Below, in pieces: positions 49,792-59,683 of a stretch of DNA of 64,000 nucleotides. Below the pieces are notes generated by a model. The model was not told where the DNA came from, did no database searches, and worked only from the letters and a program-made list of their open reading frames with translations. Origin of the DNA: Vibrio tarriae (GTDB lineage: Bacteria; Pseudomonadota; Gammaproteobacteria; Enterobacterales; Vibrionaceae); the NCBI RefSeq assembly GCF_002216685.1, contig NZ_CP022353.1:1798001-1862000 (forward strand), given 5' to 3'. The position numbers and the translations under genes were made by a program. Every line of letters begins with the position of its first letter. Position 1 is the stretch's first letter.

Positions 49792-50820
49792 ATGCGCATT
49801 TACGCTGAAAAACTGGCTGAATCACTGCACAAAACGCTCTATCCGATTTACCTCGTATTCGGTAATGAGCCACTGCTGCTCCAAGAAGCCAAAACCGCCA
49901 TCGAAAAAACGGCACAAGCGCAAGGTTTTTTGGAAAAACACCGATTTAGCGCGGATGCCGGGCTTGATTGGAACGCGGTGTATGACTGTTGCCAAGCACT
50001 GAGTCTGTTTTCATCTCGCCAACTTATCGAAATTGAGATCCCAGAATCTGGGGTCAATGCTCAAACGGCAAAGGAACTTAGCGCACTGGTAGGCCAACTT
50101 CACCAAGACATTCTCTTGCTGGTGATTGGCCCCAAACTGACTAAGGCGCAAGAGAACGCAGCTTGGTTCAAAACGCTTGCGCAGCAAGCCTGTTGGGTTA
50201 ACTGCCTCACGCCAGAATTGAGCCGTTTACCTCAGTTTGTTCAGCAGCGCTGTTTTGCCCTCGGTTTAAAACCGGATGCCGAAGCGGTACAAATGTTGGC
50301 GCAGTGGCATGAAGGTAATCTCTTTGCATTAGCCCAGAGTCTCGAAAAATTAGCGTTACTCTACCCCGATGGTCTACTGACTTTAGTGCGCTTGGAAGAG
50401 TCGCTGAGCCGCCATAACCATTTCACGCCTTATCACTGGATGGATGCGCTATTAGAAGGCAAAGCCAACCGAGCTCAGCGTATTTTGCGCCAGCTCATGC
50501 TCGAAGAGAGTGAGCCAATTATTCTGATCCGCACCGCGCAAAAAGAGCTCACTCAACTGCTTAAATGGCAACAAGAGCGCCAACAGCTGGGTAATTTGGG
50601 GAGTCTTTTTGATCGCTATCGTGTCTGGCAGAATCGAAGACCACTCTACTCTGCCGCTTTACAGCGCTTACCGAGTCGCGCCCTACTTCGGTTGGTTGGA
50701 ATATTAACTCAGGCTGAATTACTGGCAAAAACGCAATACGAACAGCCAGTATGGCCAATCTTGCAGCAACTAAGCCTTGAATGCTGCAATCCTCAGGCAA
50801 ACCTACCTTTGCCTCACTAA
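49792..50820 (+). CDS. holA: DNA polymerase III delta subunit
   Basis: HolA (delta) opens the beta clamp as part of the clamp loader. The 342-residue protein begins MRIYAEKLAESLHKTLYPIYLVFGNEPLLLQEA, a typical delta N-terminus with the clamp-binding helix. A AAA+-like fold and the C-terminal helical collar domain follow. It is in line with lptE. In E. coli nadD follows holA; here the next gene is rsfS after only 68 bases. Confidence 0.95.
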   Translation: MRIYAEKLAESLHKTLYPIYLVFGNEPLLLQEAKTAIEKTAQAQGFLEKHRFSADAGLDWNAVYDCCQALSLFSSRQLIEIEIPESGVNAQTAKELSALVGQLHQDILLLVIGPKLTKAQENAAWFKTLAQQACWVNCLTPELSRLPQFVQQRCFALGLKPDAEAVQMLAQWHEGNLFALAQSLEKLALLYPDGLLTLVRLEESLSRHNHFTPYHWMDALLEGKANRAQRILRQLMLEESEPIILIRTAQKELTQLLKWQQERQQLGNLGSLFDRYRVWQNRRPLYSAALQRLPSRALLRLVGILTQAELLAKTQYEQPVWPILQQLSLECCNPQANLPLPH

Positions 50821-50825
50821 AAGCG

Positions 50826-50834
50826 TGATATACT
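50826..50834 (+). promoter_or_regulatory. Candidate extended -10 promoter for rsfS operon
   Basis: TGATATACT contains an extended -10 (TG-N-TATACT) at 50829-50834, 55 bases before the rsfS start. No clear -35. This would drive rsfS-rlmH-mrdA-mrdB-rlpA. Confidence 0.4.
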
Positions 50835-50888
50835 GCGCCCTTTTAAGCGAAAGCTGTATTTTATTGATGATTTTCAGAGGACATTCTC

Positions 50889-51206
50889 TTGCAAGGTGAA
50901 GCACTTAAAGACTTTCTTTTCGACAAAGCTGACGACATGAAGGCGGTCGATATCGTAACTCTAGATGTAAAAGAGAAATCCAGCGTTACTGATTACATGA
51001 TTGTCTGTACTGGCACATCCAAAAGACATGTCGCCTCTATCGCTGAACACGTGGCCAATGAAGCCAAACTTTCTGGCCTGCAACCACTGGGTATGAACGG
51101 CGAAAATGAAGGTGAATGGGTCGTTCTGGATATGGGTAGCGTAATGTTGCATGTGATGCAAGAAGCGCCACGCGAACTCTATCAATTGGAAAAACTCTGG
51201 GGTTAA
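50889..51206 (+). CDS. rsfS: Ribosomal silencing factor RsfS
   Basis: RsfS binds ribosomal protein uL14 and blocks subunit joining when nutrients are low. The 105-residue protein has the family features [19 protein letters not shown] start, [17 protein letters not shown] and [16 protein letters not shown]. The start is TTG 50889, with AGAGGA seven bases upstream and the conserved MQGEALKDF; there is no ATG nearby. rlmH follows after two bases. Confidence 0.95.
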   Translation: MQGEALKDFLFDKADDMKAVDIVTLDVKEKSSVTDYMIVCTGTSKRHVASIAEHVANEAKLSGLQPLGMNGENEGEWVVLDMGSVMLHVMQEAPRELYQLEKLWG

Positions 51207-51208
51207 GT

Positions 51209-51679
51209 GTGAAGATTCAACTGATCGCCGTCGGTACTAAGATGCCTAAATGGGTCGAAGAAGGCTTCCAAGAGTATCGTCGTCGCTTCCCTCATGATAT
51301 GCCTTTGGAATTGGTAGAAATTACCGCCGGTAAACGCGGTAAAAATGCTGATATTGCGCGTATCTTACAAAAAGAGGGCGAAGCGATGCTGGCCGCAGTG
51401 CCCAAAGGCAATCGAATCGTCACCTTAGATATTCCCGGCAAACGTTGGGATACGGAAGAGCTCGCAGTACAGTTGGAAAGCTGGAAACTGGATGGGCGTG
51501 ACGTGTCGATCCTGATTGGTGGACCAGAAGGCCTTGCGCCCGCCTGTAAAGCCGCTGCAGACCAAAGTTGGTCTCTTTCTCCACTGACCTTGCCTCATCC
51601 ACTCGTGCGCGTGGTGATGGCAGAAAGTTTATATCGTGCGTGGAGCATTACTACTAACCACCCTTACCACCGAGAATAG
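51209..51679 (+). CDS. rlmH: 23S rRNA pseudouridine-1915 N3-methyltransferase
   Basis: RlmH methylates pseudouridine 1915 of 23S rRNA. The 156-residue SPOUT methyltransferase has the SAM knot with [13 protein letters not shown] and the C-terminal [14 protein letters not shown]...HPYHRE. The start is GTG 51209, two bases after the rsfS stop. It is followed six bases later by mrdA, as in E. coli. Confidence 0.97.
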   Translation: MKIQLIAVGTKMPKWVEEGFQEYRRRFPHDMPLELVEITAGKRGKNADIARILQKEGEAMLAAVPKGNRIVTLDIPGKRWDTEELAVQLESWKLDGRDVSILIGGPEGLAPACKAAADQSWSLSPLTLPHPLVRVVMAESLYRAWSITTNHPYHRE

Positions 51680-51685
51680 AGTGAC

Positions 51686-53602
51686 ATGTTACGCCAGCAT
51701 ACCCCTATCCGCGACCATCAAGCCGAAACGCATCTGTTTCGTAATCGTGCCATCGTCTCTTTTGTCGGGATCTTGATCTGTATGGGTCTGCTGGTGACCA
51801 ACTTGTACAATATTCAGATCAACCAATATCAAGACTACAAAACGCGATCCAACGATAACCGCATCAAAGTCGTTCCGATTGCGCCTAACCGCGGGCTGAT
51901 TTTTGACCGCAACGGTGTGCTTCTGGCGGAAAACCGTCCGGTATTCAACTTAGAAGTGATCCCAGAAAAAGTGCCAAATATGGAAGAGACCATTGCGCGC
52001 TTACAACAACTCATAGAGATCAGCCCAGAAAAGCTTGCCGCCTTTGAAAAGGAACGCAAACAGACTCGCCGCTTTAATTCTGTACCGCTACTGACTCAGC
52101 TTACCGACGATGAAGTGGCGAAGTTTTCCGTTAATCAACATAAATTCCCCGGCGTTTCGGTCACCGCTAACCTCAAACGCTATTACCCCTATGGCGAAGT
52201 ACTGACCCACGTGATTGGGTATGTATCGCGGATTAACGATAAAGATCTCGAACGCTTGGACAAAGAAGGTAAAAAAGCCAACTACCAAGCCACCCGAGAC
52301 ATCGGCAAACTCGGGATTGAACGCTATTATGAAGACTTACTGCACGGTACCGCTGGTTATCAGGAAGTCGAAGTCAACAGCCGTGGCCGTGTCATTCGCA
52401 CCCTTAAATACGTCCCACCCATTCCGGGAAAAGATATCGTGCTCAATCTCGATATCGAACTTCAGCTCTATGCCTACAAGCTGCTCGAAGGTCGCCGCGG
52501 CTCGATTGTCGCTCTCGATCCTAAAGATAATGGCGTGCTCGCCATGGCATCGAGCCCAAGTTACGACCCCAATGCATTCGTGCATGGTATTTCAGGTAAA
52601 GCCTACAGCGATTTACTCAATGACAAACGTCGTCCATTAGTAAACCGCACCACGCTTGGCATTTATCCGCCGGGGTCAACCGTCAAACCGTTTATTGCGG
52701 TGTCCGCACTGCAAGATGGGATCATTACACCCAATACCACCCGTAATGATCCGGGTTACTGGCGCATTCCCAATACCGATACTCGGCCTTTCCGCGACTG
52801 GCTACGTTGGGGCCACGGCCGGGTAGACATCATTAAATCTCTCGAAGAATCGGTAGATACCTTCTTCTATCAAATCGCCTATGACATGGGGATAGATAAA
52901 CTATCCAGTTGGATGATGCGCTTTGGCTTTGGTGATCTGACGGGGATTGATATTTACGAAGAGAGTAAAGCCAATATGCCAACACGCGAGTGGAAAATGG
53001 CACGTCACAAAGTGCCTTGGTATCAAGGTGACACCATTCCGGTTGGGATTGGGCAAGGCTATTGGACTGCCACACCGATGCAAATTGCCAAAGCGACGTC
53101 GGTTTTAGTTAACCACGGTAAAGTGATTGCCCCGCATCTGCTGCGTGCCACCATAGATAATGGTGAACAGTTCTCAACCCAAAAAGAGACCGAGTACACC
53201 ACTTACCCGCCGATTGATGGCGTGCCGAAAAAGTATTGGGACATGGCTATCCATGGCATGTATCTGGTTAACCATGGTGCTAAAGGAACCGCACGTCGCG
53301 CCTTCCAGAATATGCCTTACGAAAGTGCGGGAAAATCAGGGACAGCGCAAGTATTTGGTCTGGCGGAAGGCCAAAAATATAACGCAAGTGAGTTAGCAGA
53401 GCACTTACATGACCATGCTCTGTTTACGGGCTTTGCCCCTGTCAAAGATCCCAAAGTTATCGTCACCTTCGTATTGGAAAATGGCGGTGGCGGCTCCAGT
53501 AATGGTGCGCCAGTCGTGCGACAAATTTTCGATCACGTGATTTTGGGCAAAAAAGAAGAAGAGCCAAAAGCAGAATCAAAAGAAGAGGTAATACAGCCAT
53601 GA
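51686..53602 (+). CDS. mrdA: Penicillin-binding protein 2
   Basis: PBP2 is the transpeptidase of the elongasome and works with RodA. The 638-residue protein has an N-terminal TM anchor (about residues 24-44), a pedestal domain and a transpeptidase domain. In the last, SxxK is in GSTVKPF (Ser near 331), SVDTFFYQ gives the SxD/N motif (near 389), and KSGTAQ is near 550. It overlaps mrdB by four bases, consistent with equal production. Confidence 0.97.
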   Translation: MLRQHTPIRDHQAETHLFRNRAIVSFVGILICMGLLVTNLYNIQINQYQDYKTRSNDNRIKVVPIAPNRGLIFDRNGVLLAENRPVFNLEVIPEKVPNMEETIARLQQLIEISPEKLAAFEKERKQTRRFNSVPLLTQLTDDEVAKFSVNQHKFPGVSVTANLKRYYPYGEVLTHVIGYVSRINDKDLERLDKEGKKANYQATRDIGKLGIERYYEDLLHGTAGYQEVEVNSRGRVIRTLKYVPPIPGKDIVLNLDIELQLYAYKLLEGRRGSIVALDPKDNGVLAMASSPSYDPNAFVHGISGKAYSDLLNDKRRPLVNRTTLGIYPPGSTVKPFIAVSALQDGIITPNTTRNDPGYWRIPNTDTRPFRDWLRWGHGRVDIIKSLEESVDTFFYQIAYDMGIDKLSSWMMRFGFGDLTGIDIYEESKANMPTREWKMARHKVPWYQGDTIPVGIGQGYWTATPMQIAKATSVLVNHGKVIAPHLLRATIDNGEQFSTQKETEYTTYPPIDGVPKKYWDMAIHGMYLVNHGAKGTARRAFQNMPYESAGKSGTAQVFGLAEGQKYNASELAEHLHDHALFTGFAPVKDPKVIVTFVLENGGGGSSNGAPVVRQIFDHVILGKKEEEPKAESKEEVIQP

Positions 53603-54720
53603 AGATGGATCCTGCAACCGGACAAAACCGGGCGCTGTTTGAGCGTTTTCATATTGATCTGCCTCTACTGCTTGGCGTTCTTGCCCTAATGGGATTTGGC
53701 TTAGTGGTGATGTACAGCGCCAGTGGTCAGAGCCTAGCGATGATGGATCGCCAAGCCATGCGCATGGCCATGGCTCTCATCATCATGGTGATTCTGGCGC
53801 AAATTCCACCGCGTACCTATGAGAGTGCTGCGCCTATCCTATTTTTTTGCGGCGTCATATTGTTGGTGTGTGTACTGCTGTTTGGGGAAATATCCAAAGG
53901 CGCGCAACGTTGGCTAGATCTCGGTTTTGTCCGTTTTCAGCCTTCAGAACTGCTCAAACTCGCCGTACCTTTGATGGTGGCACGTTACATCGGCAAACAT
54001 GCACTGCCTCCTTCGTTCAAAACCTTATTCGCCTCGTTGGTAATGGTGTTCGTTCCAACCATTCTAATTGCGAAACAGCCCGACCTTGGCACCTCAATTT
54101 TGATTGCAGCCTCAGGCATTTTTGTAATCTTCTTGGCGGGCATTAGCTGGAAGCTGATTACTGCAGCGGCCGTGGCCATCGGCGCTTTTGTGCCTGTGCT
54201 GTGGTTCTTCCTGATGCACGAATACCAAAAAACCCGCGTGCGTACTTTGTTCGATCCTGAATCTGACCCCCTTGGCGCTGGCTATCACATCATCCAAAGT
54301 AAAATTGCGATTGGTTCAGGTGGCTTGTCAGGAAAAGGCTGGTTACACGGCACACAATCACAACTTGAATTTCTTCCTGAACGACATACTGACTTTATCT
54401 TTGCAGTCATTGCCGAAGAATGGGGTATGATCGGCATCTTAGTCCTACTCAGCCTCTATTTATTTATTATTGGTCGTGGACTTTATCTCGCTAGCCATGC
54501 ACAAACGTCCTTTGGGCGTATGATGGCTGGCAGTATCGTATTGAGCTTCTTTGTTTATGTGTTTGTGAACATAGGCATGGTAAGCGGAATTTTACCCGTG
54601 GTGGGTGTTCCACTACCACTGATTAGTTATGGTGGAACGTCGATGGTGACACTGATGGCCGGTTTCGGTATTTTGATGTCCATCCATACGCACCGCAAAG
54701 CGTTTTCGAAGACGATTTAA
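53599..54720 (+). CDS. mrdB: Peptidoglycan glycosyltransferase RodA (MrdB)
   Basis: RodA is the SEDS-family glycosyltransferase that polymerises peptidoglycan with PBP2 for rod shape. The 373-residue protein has about ten TM helices. The conserved SEDS stretches [22 protein letters not shown] and EWGMIGIL follow in order, with [17 protein letters not shown]. It overlaps mrdA by four bases and rlpA by one base. Confidence 0.97.
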   Translation: MKMDPATGQNRALFERFHIDLPLLLGVLALMGFGLVVMYSASGQSLAMMDRQAMRMAMALIIMVILAQIPPRTYESAAPILFFCGVILLVCVLLFGEISKGAQRWLDLGFVRFQPSELLKLAVPLMVARYIGKHALPPSFKTLFASLVMVFVPTILIAKQPDLGTSILIAASGIFVIFLAGISWKLITAAAVAIGAFVPVLWFFLMHEYQKTRVRTLFDPESDPLGAGYHIIQSKIAIGSGGLSGKGWLHGTQSQLEFLPERHTDFIFAVIAEEWGMIGILVLLSLYLFIIGRGLYLASHAQTSFGRMMAGSIVLSFFVYVFVNIGMVSGILPVVGVPLPLISYGGTSMVTLMAGFGILMSIHTHRKAFSKTI

Positions 54721-55511
54721 TGAACCGAATTTATTTATACTTACTGCTCGTTTTAATCCTCGCTGGATGTAGCTCTCCGGGGGGGCGCTATGATATGTCT
54801 GACGATCAAGCACCCGATACACCACTGTCTGTCGAACATATTGAAGATGCACATCCGCAATATGAACCGTACAGCTTCGGGGGTAATAAAGATTACAATC
54901 TGCGTGGTAAGAGCTATCGCATCATTAAAAACCCTAAAGGTTTTACCGAAAGTGGCAAAGCCTCTTGGTACGGCAAAAAATTCCATGGCCACCTCACCTC
55001 AAACGGTGAGATTTACGACATGTACTCGATGACGGCAGCGCATAAAACGCTACCGATTCCCAGTTATGTCAAAGTGACCAATACGGACAATGGCAAATCG
55101 ACCGTGGTAAGAGTCAATGACCGTGGGCCTTTCCATGATGGAAGAATCATCGACCTTAGCTATGCAGCCGCCTATAAAATTGGGGTGGTCCAAGCAGGAA
55201 CCGCCAATGTGCGCATTGAAGTGATTACCGTCGATAAACCCACTAAACCGCGCCCGAAAAGTAAAAACAACGCCCTCGAATATGTGATTCAGGTGGTTTC
55301 ATCACAACATATCGAACGCGTGCGAACTTTAGCGCAAAACCTCGGTCAGAACTTATCGGCACCGAGCTTCGTCGAGAGTACAAATAATACGCATCGCTTA
55401 TTCCTCGGGCCATTTACTGACGATGACCTGACGCAGACTTTACTTGAACAAGTAAAATCCGCAGGCTATGACAGCGCATTTATCAAGACGATTAATAAAC
55501 GTGCTAAATGA
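54720..55511 (+). CDS. rlpA: Septal-ring lytic lipoprotein RlpA
   Basis: RlpA is an outer-membrane lipoprotein at the septal ring; in some species it cleaves stripped glycan strands. The 263-residue protein has lipobox LAGC (Cys near 17). A double-psi beta-barrel domain carries GKASWYGKKFHGHLTSNGE and RVNDRGPFHDGRIIDLS. A C-terminal SPOR domain (about residues 183-258) completes it. ATG 54720 overlaps the mrdB stop by one base (TAATG). Confidence 0.94.
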   Translation: MNRIYLYLLLVLILAGCSSPGGRYDMSDDQAPDTPLSVEHIEDAHPQYEPYSFGGNKDYNLRGKSYRIIKNPKGFTESGKASWYGKKFHGHLTSNGEIYDMYSMTAAHKTLPIPSYVKVTNTDNGKSTVVRVNDRGPFHDGRIIDLSYAAAYKIGVVQAGTANVRIEVITVDKPTKPRPKSKNNALEYVIQVVSSQHIERVRTLAQNLGQNLSAPSFVESTNNTHRLFLGPFTDDDLTQTLLEQVKSAGYDSAFIKTINKRAK

Positions 55512-55602
55512 CCACTCAAACCTGACCTGAGTCTATCTGGTCTGGTTTGAGACGTTATTTTTGTTAAGATTACGGACACTTAAGTAGAACTAAGCATTCA
55601 CC

Positions 55603-56778
55603 ATGAAAAAATCAATCCTCAAATCTGTGTTAGCGTCTTCTATTACGCTTTCTATCACGCTAAGCAGCACTGCTTTCGCCTCTCCTATCGTGACACCAGA
55701 CGCACCACAAATTGCCGCTAAAGGCTATGTACTGATGGATTACCATTCAGGAAAAGTGTTGGCTGAAAAAGAGATGGATACCAAACTCTCTCCTGCCAGC
55801 CTAACCAAGATGATGACCAGTTACGTGATCGGCCAAGAAGTAAAGCGTGGCAACATCTCGCTAAATGACGATGTAGTGATCAGCAAAAATGCTTGGGCGA
55901 AAAACTTCCCTGATTCTTCGAAAATGTTCGTTGAAGTCGGAACCACGGTTAAGGTCAGCGATCTCAACCGCGGTATCATCATCCAATCGGGTAATGATGC
56001 GTGTGTAGCGATGGCAGAGCACGTAGCAGGAACGGAAGATGCGTTTGTTGACCTGATGAACGCTTGGGCAAGCTCACTTGGGATGAAGAATTCGCACTTC
56101 ACTAACTCTCACGGTTTGGACGATCCTAATCTTTACTCTACGCCATACGATCTGGCTCTACTTGGCCAAGCTCTGATCCGTGATGTGCCTGAAGAGTACG
56201 CGATCTACTCCGAGCAAAAATTCACCTACAACGGCATAACTCAATACAACCGTAACGGTTTGCTTTGGGATAAAAGCATGAATGTGGACGGCATTAAAAC
56301 CGGACATACGAGTGGTGCTGGCTATAACCTCGTGAGCTCTGCTACAGAAGGCAACATGCGCTTGGTTGCTGTGGTGATGGGTACTGACAACGAAAACGCG
56401 CGTAAAGCGGAAAGTAAGAAGCTACTGAGCTACGGTTTCCGCTTCTTTGAAACCGTGGCACCACACAAAGCGGGTGAAACTTTCGTGAATGAAACCATCT
56501 GGATGGGCGATAAAGACACGATTGCACTCGGTGTTGATAAAGATACTTACGTAACTTTGCCACGCGGACAGGCCAAAGATCTCACCGCCAGCTTTGTACT
56601 TGAAAAACAATTGAAAGCACCGCTGAAGAAAGGCGATGTCGTCGGCACACTTTACTATCAATTAGCTGGTAACGATATTGCTCAATACCCATTGCTCGCA
56701 CTGGAAGATGTGCAAGAAGGTAGCCTATTTAGCCGCCTATGGGATTACTTGGTTCTGCTGTTCAAAAGCTGGTTTTAA
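55603..56778 (+). CDS. dacA: D-alanyl-D-alanine carboxypeptidase (PBP5 type)
   Basis: PBP5 trims the terminal D-Ala of peptidoglycan stem peptides in the periplasm. The 391-residue precursor has a signal peptide ending AFA (about residue 26). SxxK is at Ser66-Lys69 (SLTK), SGN is in IIQSGNDAC and KTG is in GIKTGHTSG. A C-terminal amphipathic anchor helix (SLFSRLWDYLVLLFKSWF) attaches it to the inner membrane. It is 91 bases after rlpA and ends in a terminator. Confidence 0.96.
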   Translation: MKKSILKSVLASSITLSITLSSTAFASPIVTPDAPQIAAKGYVLMDYHSGKVLAEKEMDTKLSPASLTKMMTSYVIGQEVKRGNISLNDDVVISKNAWAKNFPDSSKMFVEVGTTVKVSDLNRGIIIQSGNDACVAMAEHVAGTEDAFVDLMNAWASSLGMKNSHFTNSHGLDDPNLYSTPYDLALLGQALIRDVPEEYAIYSEQKFTYNGITQYNRNGLLWDKSMNVDGIKTGHTSGAGYNLVSSATEGNMRLVAVVMGTDNENARKAESKKLLSYGFRFFETVAPHKAGETFVNETIWMGDKDTIALGVDKDTYVTLPRGQAKDLTASFVLEKQLKAPLKKGDVVGTLYYQLAGNDIAQYPLLALEDVQEGSLFSRLWDYLVLLFKSWF

Positions 56779-56826
56779 ACCGTTCAGCCAGTAAAGCCAA
56801 TACTGTCTAAAGAGATTTATCTCCCC

Positions 56827-56851
56827 AAAAGCCGCTTCGTGCGGCTTTTTT
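56827..56851 (+). terminator. Rho-independent terminator of dacA
   Basis: AAAAGCCGC / GCGGCTTTTTT stem with TTCGT loop. Confidence 0.92.
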
Positions 56852-56925
56852 GTGAGCTTGAGATCATGCCCGAATGGCTGTAGTATTTCGTCCCGTTTTT
56901 CCAATGCTCAAACTGGAGTTTCACC

Positions 56926-57204
56926 ATGCTGAACATCAACTCTGATGCGAAATTAAAAGATCTGCTCGAATTCCCATGCTCCTTTACTTACAAAGTGATG
57001 GGACACGCTAAGCCTGAGCTGCCAGAACGTGTGTTGGAAGTGATTCAACGTCATGCTCCTGGTGACTACAGCCCGCGCGTTAAACCCAGCGCTAAGGGTA
57101 ACTATCATTCGGTGTCGGTGACCATTCACGCGACCTCGATTGAACAAGTAGAGATCCTTTATAAAGAGCTCGGTGAAATCGATATCGTGCGTATGGTTCT
57201 GTAA
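56926..57204 (+). CDS. ybeD: YbeD-like ACT-fold protein (DUF493)
   Basis: A 92-residue small cytoplasmic protein of the YbeD family, ACT-like fold, function unclear; it always tends to lie near dacA and lipB. Conserved parts are [14 protein letters not shown] at residues 13-26 and a C-terminal VRMVL. Start ATG 56926 ([12 protein letters not shown]) has TGGAGTTTCACC upstream. It has its own terminator. Confidence 0.92.
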
Positions 57205-57240
57205 AACCTCGCTATTATTTTATTTATTCAAATATTTTTG

Positions 57241-57269
57241 AAAGCAGCTTAGGCTGCTTTTTCTTTATT
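57241..57269 (+). terminator. Rho-independent terminator of ybeD
   Basis: AAAGCAGC-TTAG-GCTGCTTT hairpin followed by TTCTTTATTT. Confidence 0.85.
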
Positions 57270-57391
57270 TTTCAAAAAATTAACAAAACCACCTTGTTAT
57301 CAGGGTCAAAAAGTTCCCCCTGATGTGTAGTTCATTACAGGTAAGCAGTTTATAATCGAAAAACTTTATATATCTCTGGCGGATGACAATA

Positions 57392-58042
57392 ATGGAAAAC
57401 CAGCTATTGGTGAGACGCCTTGGCAGACAGGACTACACTCCCGTTTGGCAGGCAATGCATCAATTCACTGATCAACGTGACTCCACAACGCGTGATGAAG
57501 TGTGGCTTGTCGAACACAATCCCGTGTTTACTCAAGGACAAGCCGGCAAAGCTGAACACCTCCTCAATACTGGAGATATTCCTGTTGTACAAAGTGATAG
57601 GGGTGGGCAAGTCACCTACCACGGACCGGGGCAATTAGTCGCCTATTTTCTGATTGACCTACGCCGTAAAAAGCTCGGCGTCCGTGAATTAGTGACACAC
57701 ATTGAAAATTTGGTTATTCACACCTTAAAACATTATCAAATTGAGTCAGCCGCACGACCCGATGCCCCCGGAGTTTACGTACAAAATAGAAAAATCTGCT
57801 CTTTAGGTTTGCGTATCCGTAAGGGATGCTCTTTCCACGGACTCGCACTCAATATTCAGATGGATCTTGCTCCATTTTTACGTATTAACCCTTGTGGGTA
57901 TGCTGGAATGGAGATGATTCAAGTGAGTGACCTGCATCCGGTCAGCATGGAACAGGTTGAAAAAGTATTAATCCAAGAACTCGTTACTCTACTGGACTAC
58001 GAGCAAGTCGAATTCAGCACAGAAGCATACAATCATGAGTAA
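57392..58042 (+). CDS. lipB: Octanoyl-ACP:protein octanoyltransferase
   Basis: LipB moves octanoate from ACP to lipoyl domains, the first step of lipoate synthesis. The 216-residue protein has the [16 protein letters not shown] motif, the active Lys in SLGLRIRKG and the Cys in [12 protein letters not shown] 57392 ([11 protein letters not shown]) is chosen because GGCGG lies nine bases before; ATG 57383 would add three residues but the GGCGG directly touches it. It overlaps lipA by eight bases. Confidence 0.95.
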   Translation: MENQLLVRRLGRQDYTPVWQAMHQFTDQRDSTTRDEVWLVEHNPVFTQGQAGKAEHLLNTGDIPVVQSDRGGQVTYHGPGQLVAYFLIDLRRKKLGVRELVTHIENLVIHTLKHYQIESAARPDAPGVYVQNRKICSLGLRIRKGCSFHGLALNIQMDLAPFLRINPCGYAGMEMIQVSDLHPVSMEQVEKVLIQELVTLLDYEQVEFSTEAYNHE

Positions 58043-59000
58043 ACCAATTCAGATGGAACGCGGCGTTAAATATCGTGACGCCGACAAAATGGCTTTGATT
58101 CCCATCAAGAACATGCCGACAGAGCAGAAAGAAGTTCTGCGCAAACCAGAATGGATGAAGATAAAGCTACCTGCGGATAGCCAGCGCATTCAAGACATCA
58201 AGGCCGCCATGCGTAAAAACAATCTTCACTCAGTCTGTGAAGAAGCCTCCTGCCCTAACTTGGCTGAGTGTTTTAACCATGGTACGGCGACCTTTATGAT
58301 TTTAGGTGCTATCTGTACCCGTCGCTGCCCATTCTGTGACGTTGCCCATGGCCGCCCCAATGCACCAGAAGCGGAAGAGCCGAAAAAGCTTGCACAAACC
58401 ATTCACGATATGAAGCTCAAGTACGTGGTAATTACTTCGGTGGACCGTGATGACTTGCGTGATGGTGGTGCACAACATTTCGCCGATTGTAACCGTGAAA
58501 TTCGCGCTTTGAATCCGCACATCAAGATTGAAACCTTAGTGCCTGATTTCCGTGGTCGTATGGAAGTGGCTCTTGAGGCCTTAAAAGACAATCCGCCCGA
58601 TGTGTTCAACCACAATTTGGAAACCGCACCACGCTTGTATCGTAAAGTGCGCCCAGGCGCTAACTATAAGTGGTCGTTAGAACTGCTGCGTCAATTTAAA
58701 GAGCAGCATCCTCATGTACCGACTAAATCCGGTTTGATGATGGGCTTGGGTGAAACTAAAGAAGAGATCGTCGAAGTATTGAAAGATCTCCGTGCTCATG
58801 GCGTCACCATGCTGACTCTTGGCCAATATCTCGCACCAAGTCGCCACCATCTGCCGGTTGAACGCTACGTGCCACCCGCAGAGTTTGATGAGCTGAAAGA
58901 GATTGCTCTAGAGCTCGGCTTTACTCATGCAGCCTGTGGACCCTTTGTACGTTCCTCTTACCATGCTGACTTACAAGCCAAGGGTTTAGAAGTCAAATAA
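58035..59000 (+). CDS. lipA: Lipoyl synthase
   Basis: LipA inserts two sulfurs into the octanoyl chain, using radical SAM chemistry and sacrificing its auxiliary cluster. The 321-residue protein has the auxiliary-cluster motif [12 protein letters not shown] (Cys 68, 73, 79). The radical-[11 protein letters not shown] is at 94-101, with the C-terminal RSSYHAD motif supplying Ser. It overlaps lipB, so lipBA is one operon, without the ybeF found between them in E. coli. Confidence 0.98.
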   Translation: MSKPIQMERGVKYRDADKMALIPIKNMPTEQKEVLRKPEWMKIKLPADSQRIQDIKAAMRKNNLHSVCEEASCPNLAECFNHGTATFMILGAICTRRCPFCDVAHGRPNAPEAEEPKKLAQTIHDMKLKYVVITSVDRDDLRDGGAQHFADCNREIRALNPHIKIETLVPDFRGRMEVALEALKDNPPDVFNHNLETAPRLYRKVRPGANYKWSLELLRQFKEQHPHVPTKSGLMMGLGETKEEIVEVLKDLRAHGVTMLTLGQYLAPSRHHLPVERYVPPAEFDELKEIALELGFTHAACGPFVRSSYHADLQAKGLEVK

Positions 59001-59007
59001 GCCTCCT

Positions 59008-59041
59008 CATCAAGCCTGCACCTCGCAGGCTTGATGCTTTT
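59008..59041 (+). terminator. Rho-independent terminator of lipBA
   Basis: CATCAAGCCTGC / GCAGGCTTGATG 12-bp perfect stem followed by CTTTTC, eight bases after the lipA stop. Confidence 0.88.
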
Positions 59042-59195
59042 CACGGGGATGAGATCCTTCACCATAATCTCAACCGATTCCCCGATTTAACCTTGAATCC
59101 TACGCTTGGCTTCTATAGGCTTAGGCTAAAGTTTCGATTAATTTTCGCTCGCCCGATGGTGCTTTTGAGTGAATCCTGACCACAAGGAAATAATA

Positions 59196-59522
59196 ATGAA
59201 TCATATCGGCTTATTTGCCCTCACTGCTGCAGCGCTATTGGCTGGTTGTTCCTCGAATACCCAGCAAGATAACTATCGTGAAGCCTCTTTTGAGTTGTGT
59301 AATACCGAAGTGAACATTTACTCAGTCAGCGATGATGGCCAAGTACGTATTGTGTGCGCTGATGGTGCAAAGTTTGCCCTGAAAACCGAGAAAACTCTCG
59401 ATATCATGCGCGATATCAACGTGGATTATTGTGATGGGGAAGGCTTAGGTAAGTTTACCGAAAGCAACAAGTACTACATGTTCAAGTGTAAATCCGGCAC
59501 CATGATCAGTGTCAGTAAGTAA
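59196..59522 (+). CDS. Small uncharacterised cysteine-rich lipoprotein
   Basis: A 108-residue precursor with a signal peptide ending LAGC (lipobox Cys near 18), followed by SSN, so probably an outer-membrane lipoprotein. The mature part has four further cysteines (in ELCN, IVCAD, DYCDG and FKCKS), enough for two disulfides. ATG 59196 has AAGGAAATAATA upstream; the in-frame GTG 27 bases earlier has none. I do not recognise the family. It stands alone between the lipA and shared glyA terminators. Confidence 0.8.
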   Translation: MNHIGLFALTAAALLAGCSSNTQQDNYREASFELCNTEVNIYSVSDDGQVRIVCADGAKFALKTEKTLDIMRDINVDYCDGEGLGKFTESNKYYMFKCKSGTMISVSK

Positions 59523-59549
59523 ATACTGACGCCATTGACCAAACAATCA

Positions 59550-59570
59550 CCACCGCTAAAAGCGGTGGTT
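59550..59570 (+). terminator. Hairpin after the small lipoprotein gene
   Basis: ACCACCGCT-AAA-AGCGGTGGT, 9 bp perfect, followed by TTAGGG. A second, stronger hairpin follows at once. Confidence 0.5.
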
Positions 59571-59583
59571 TAGGGATGACAAC

Positions 59584-59613
59584 AAAAAGCCTGCGAACTT
59601 CGCAGGCTTTTTT
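59584..59613. terminator. Bidirectional terminator, lipoprotein / glyA
   Basis: AAAAAGCCTGCGA / TCGCAGGCTTTTT with A and T runs on both sides, between convergent genes. Confidence 0.92.
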
Positions 59614-59683
59614 ATCAGGACAACCTAACCAAAGAAAGTTGCAACCATGGCGTTGCAACTTCACATGGTTGGGGTTTTAACGC

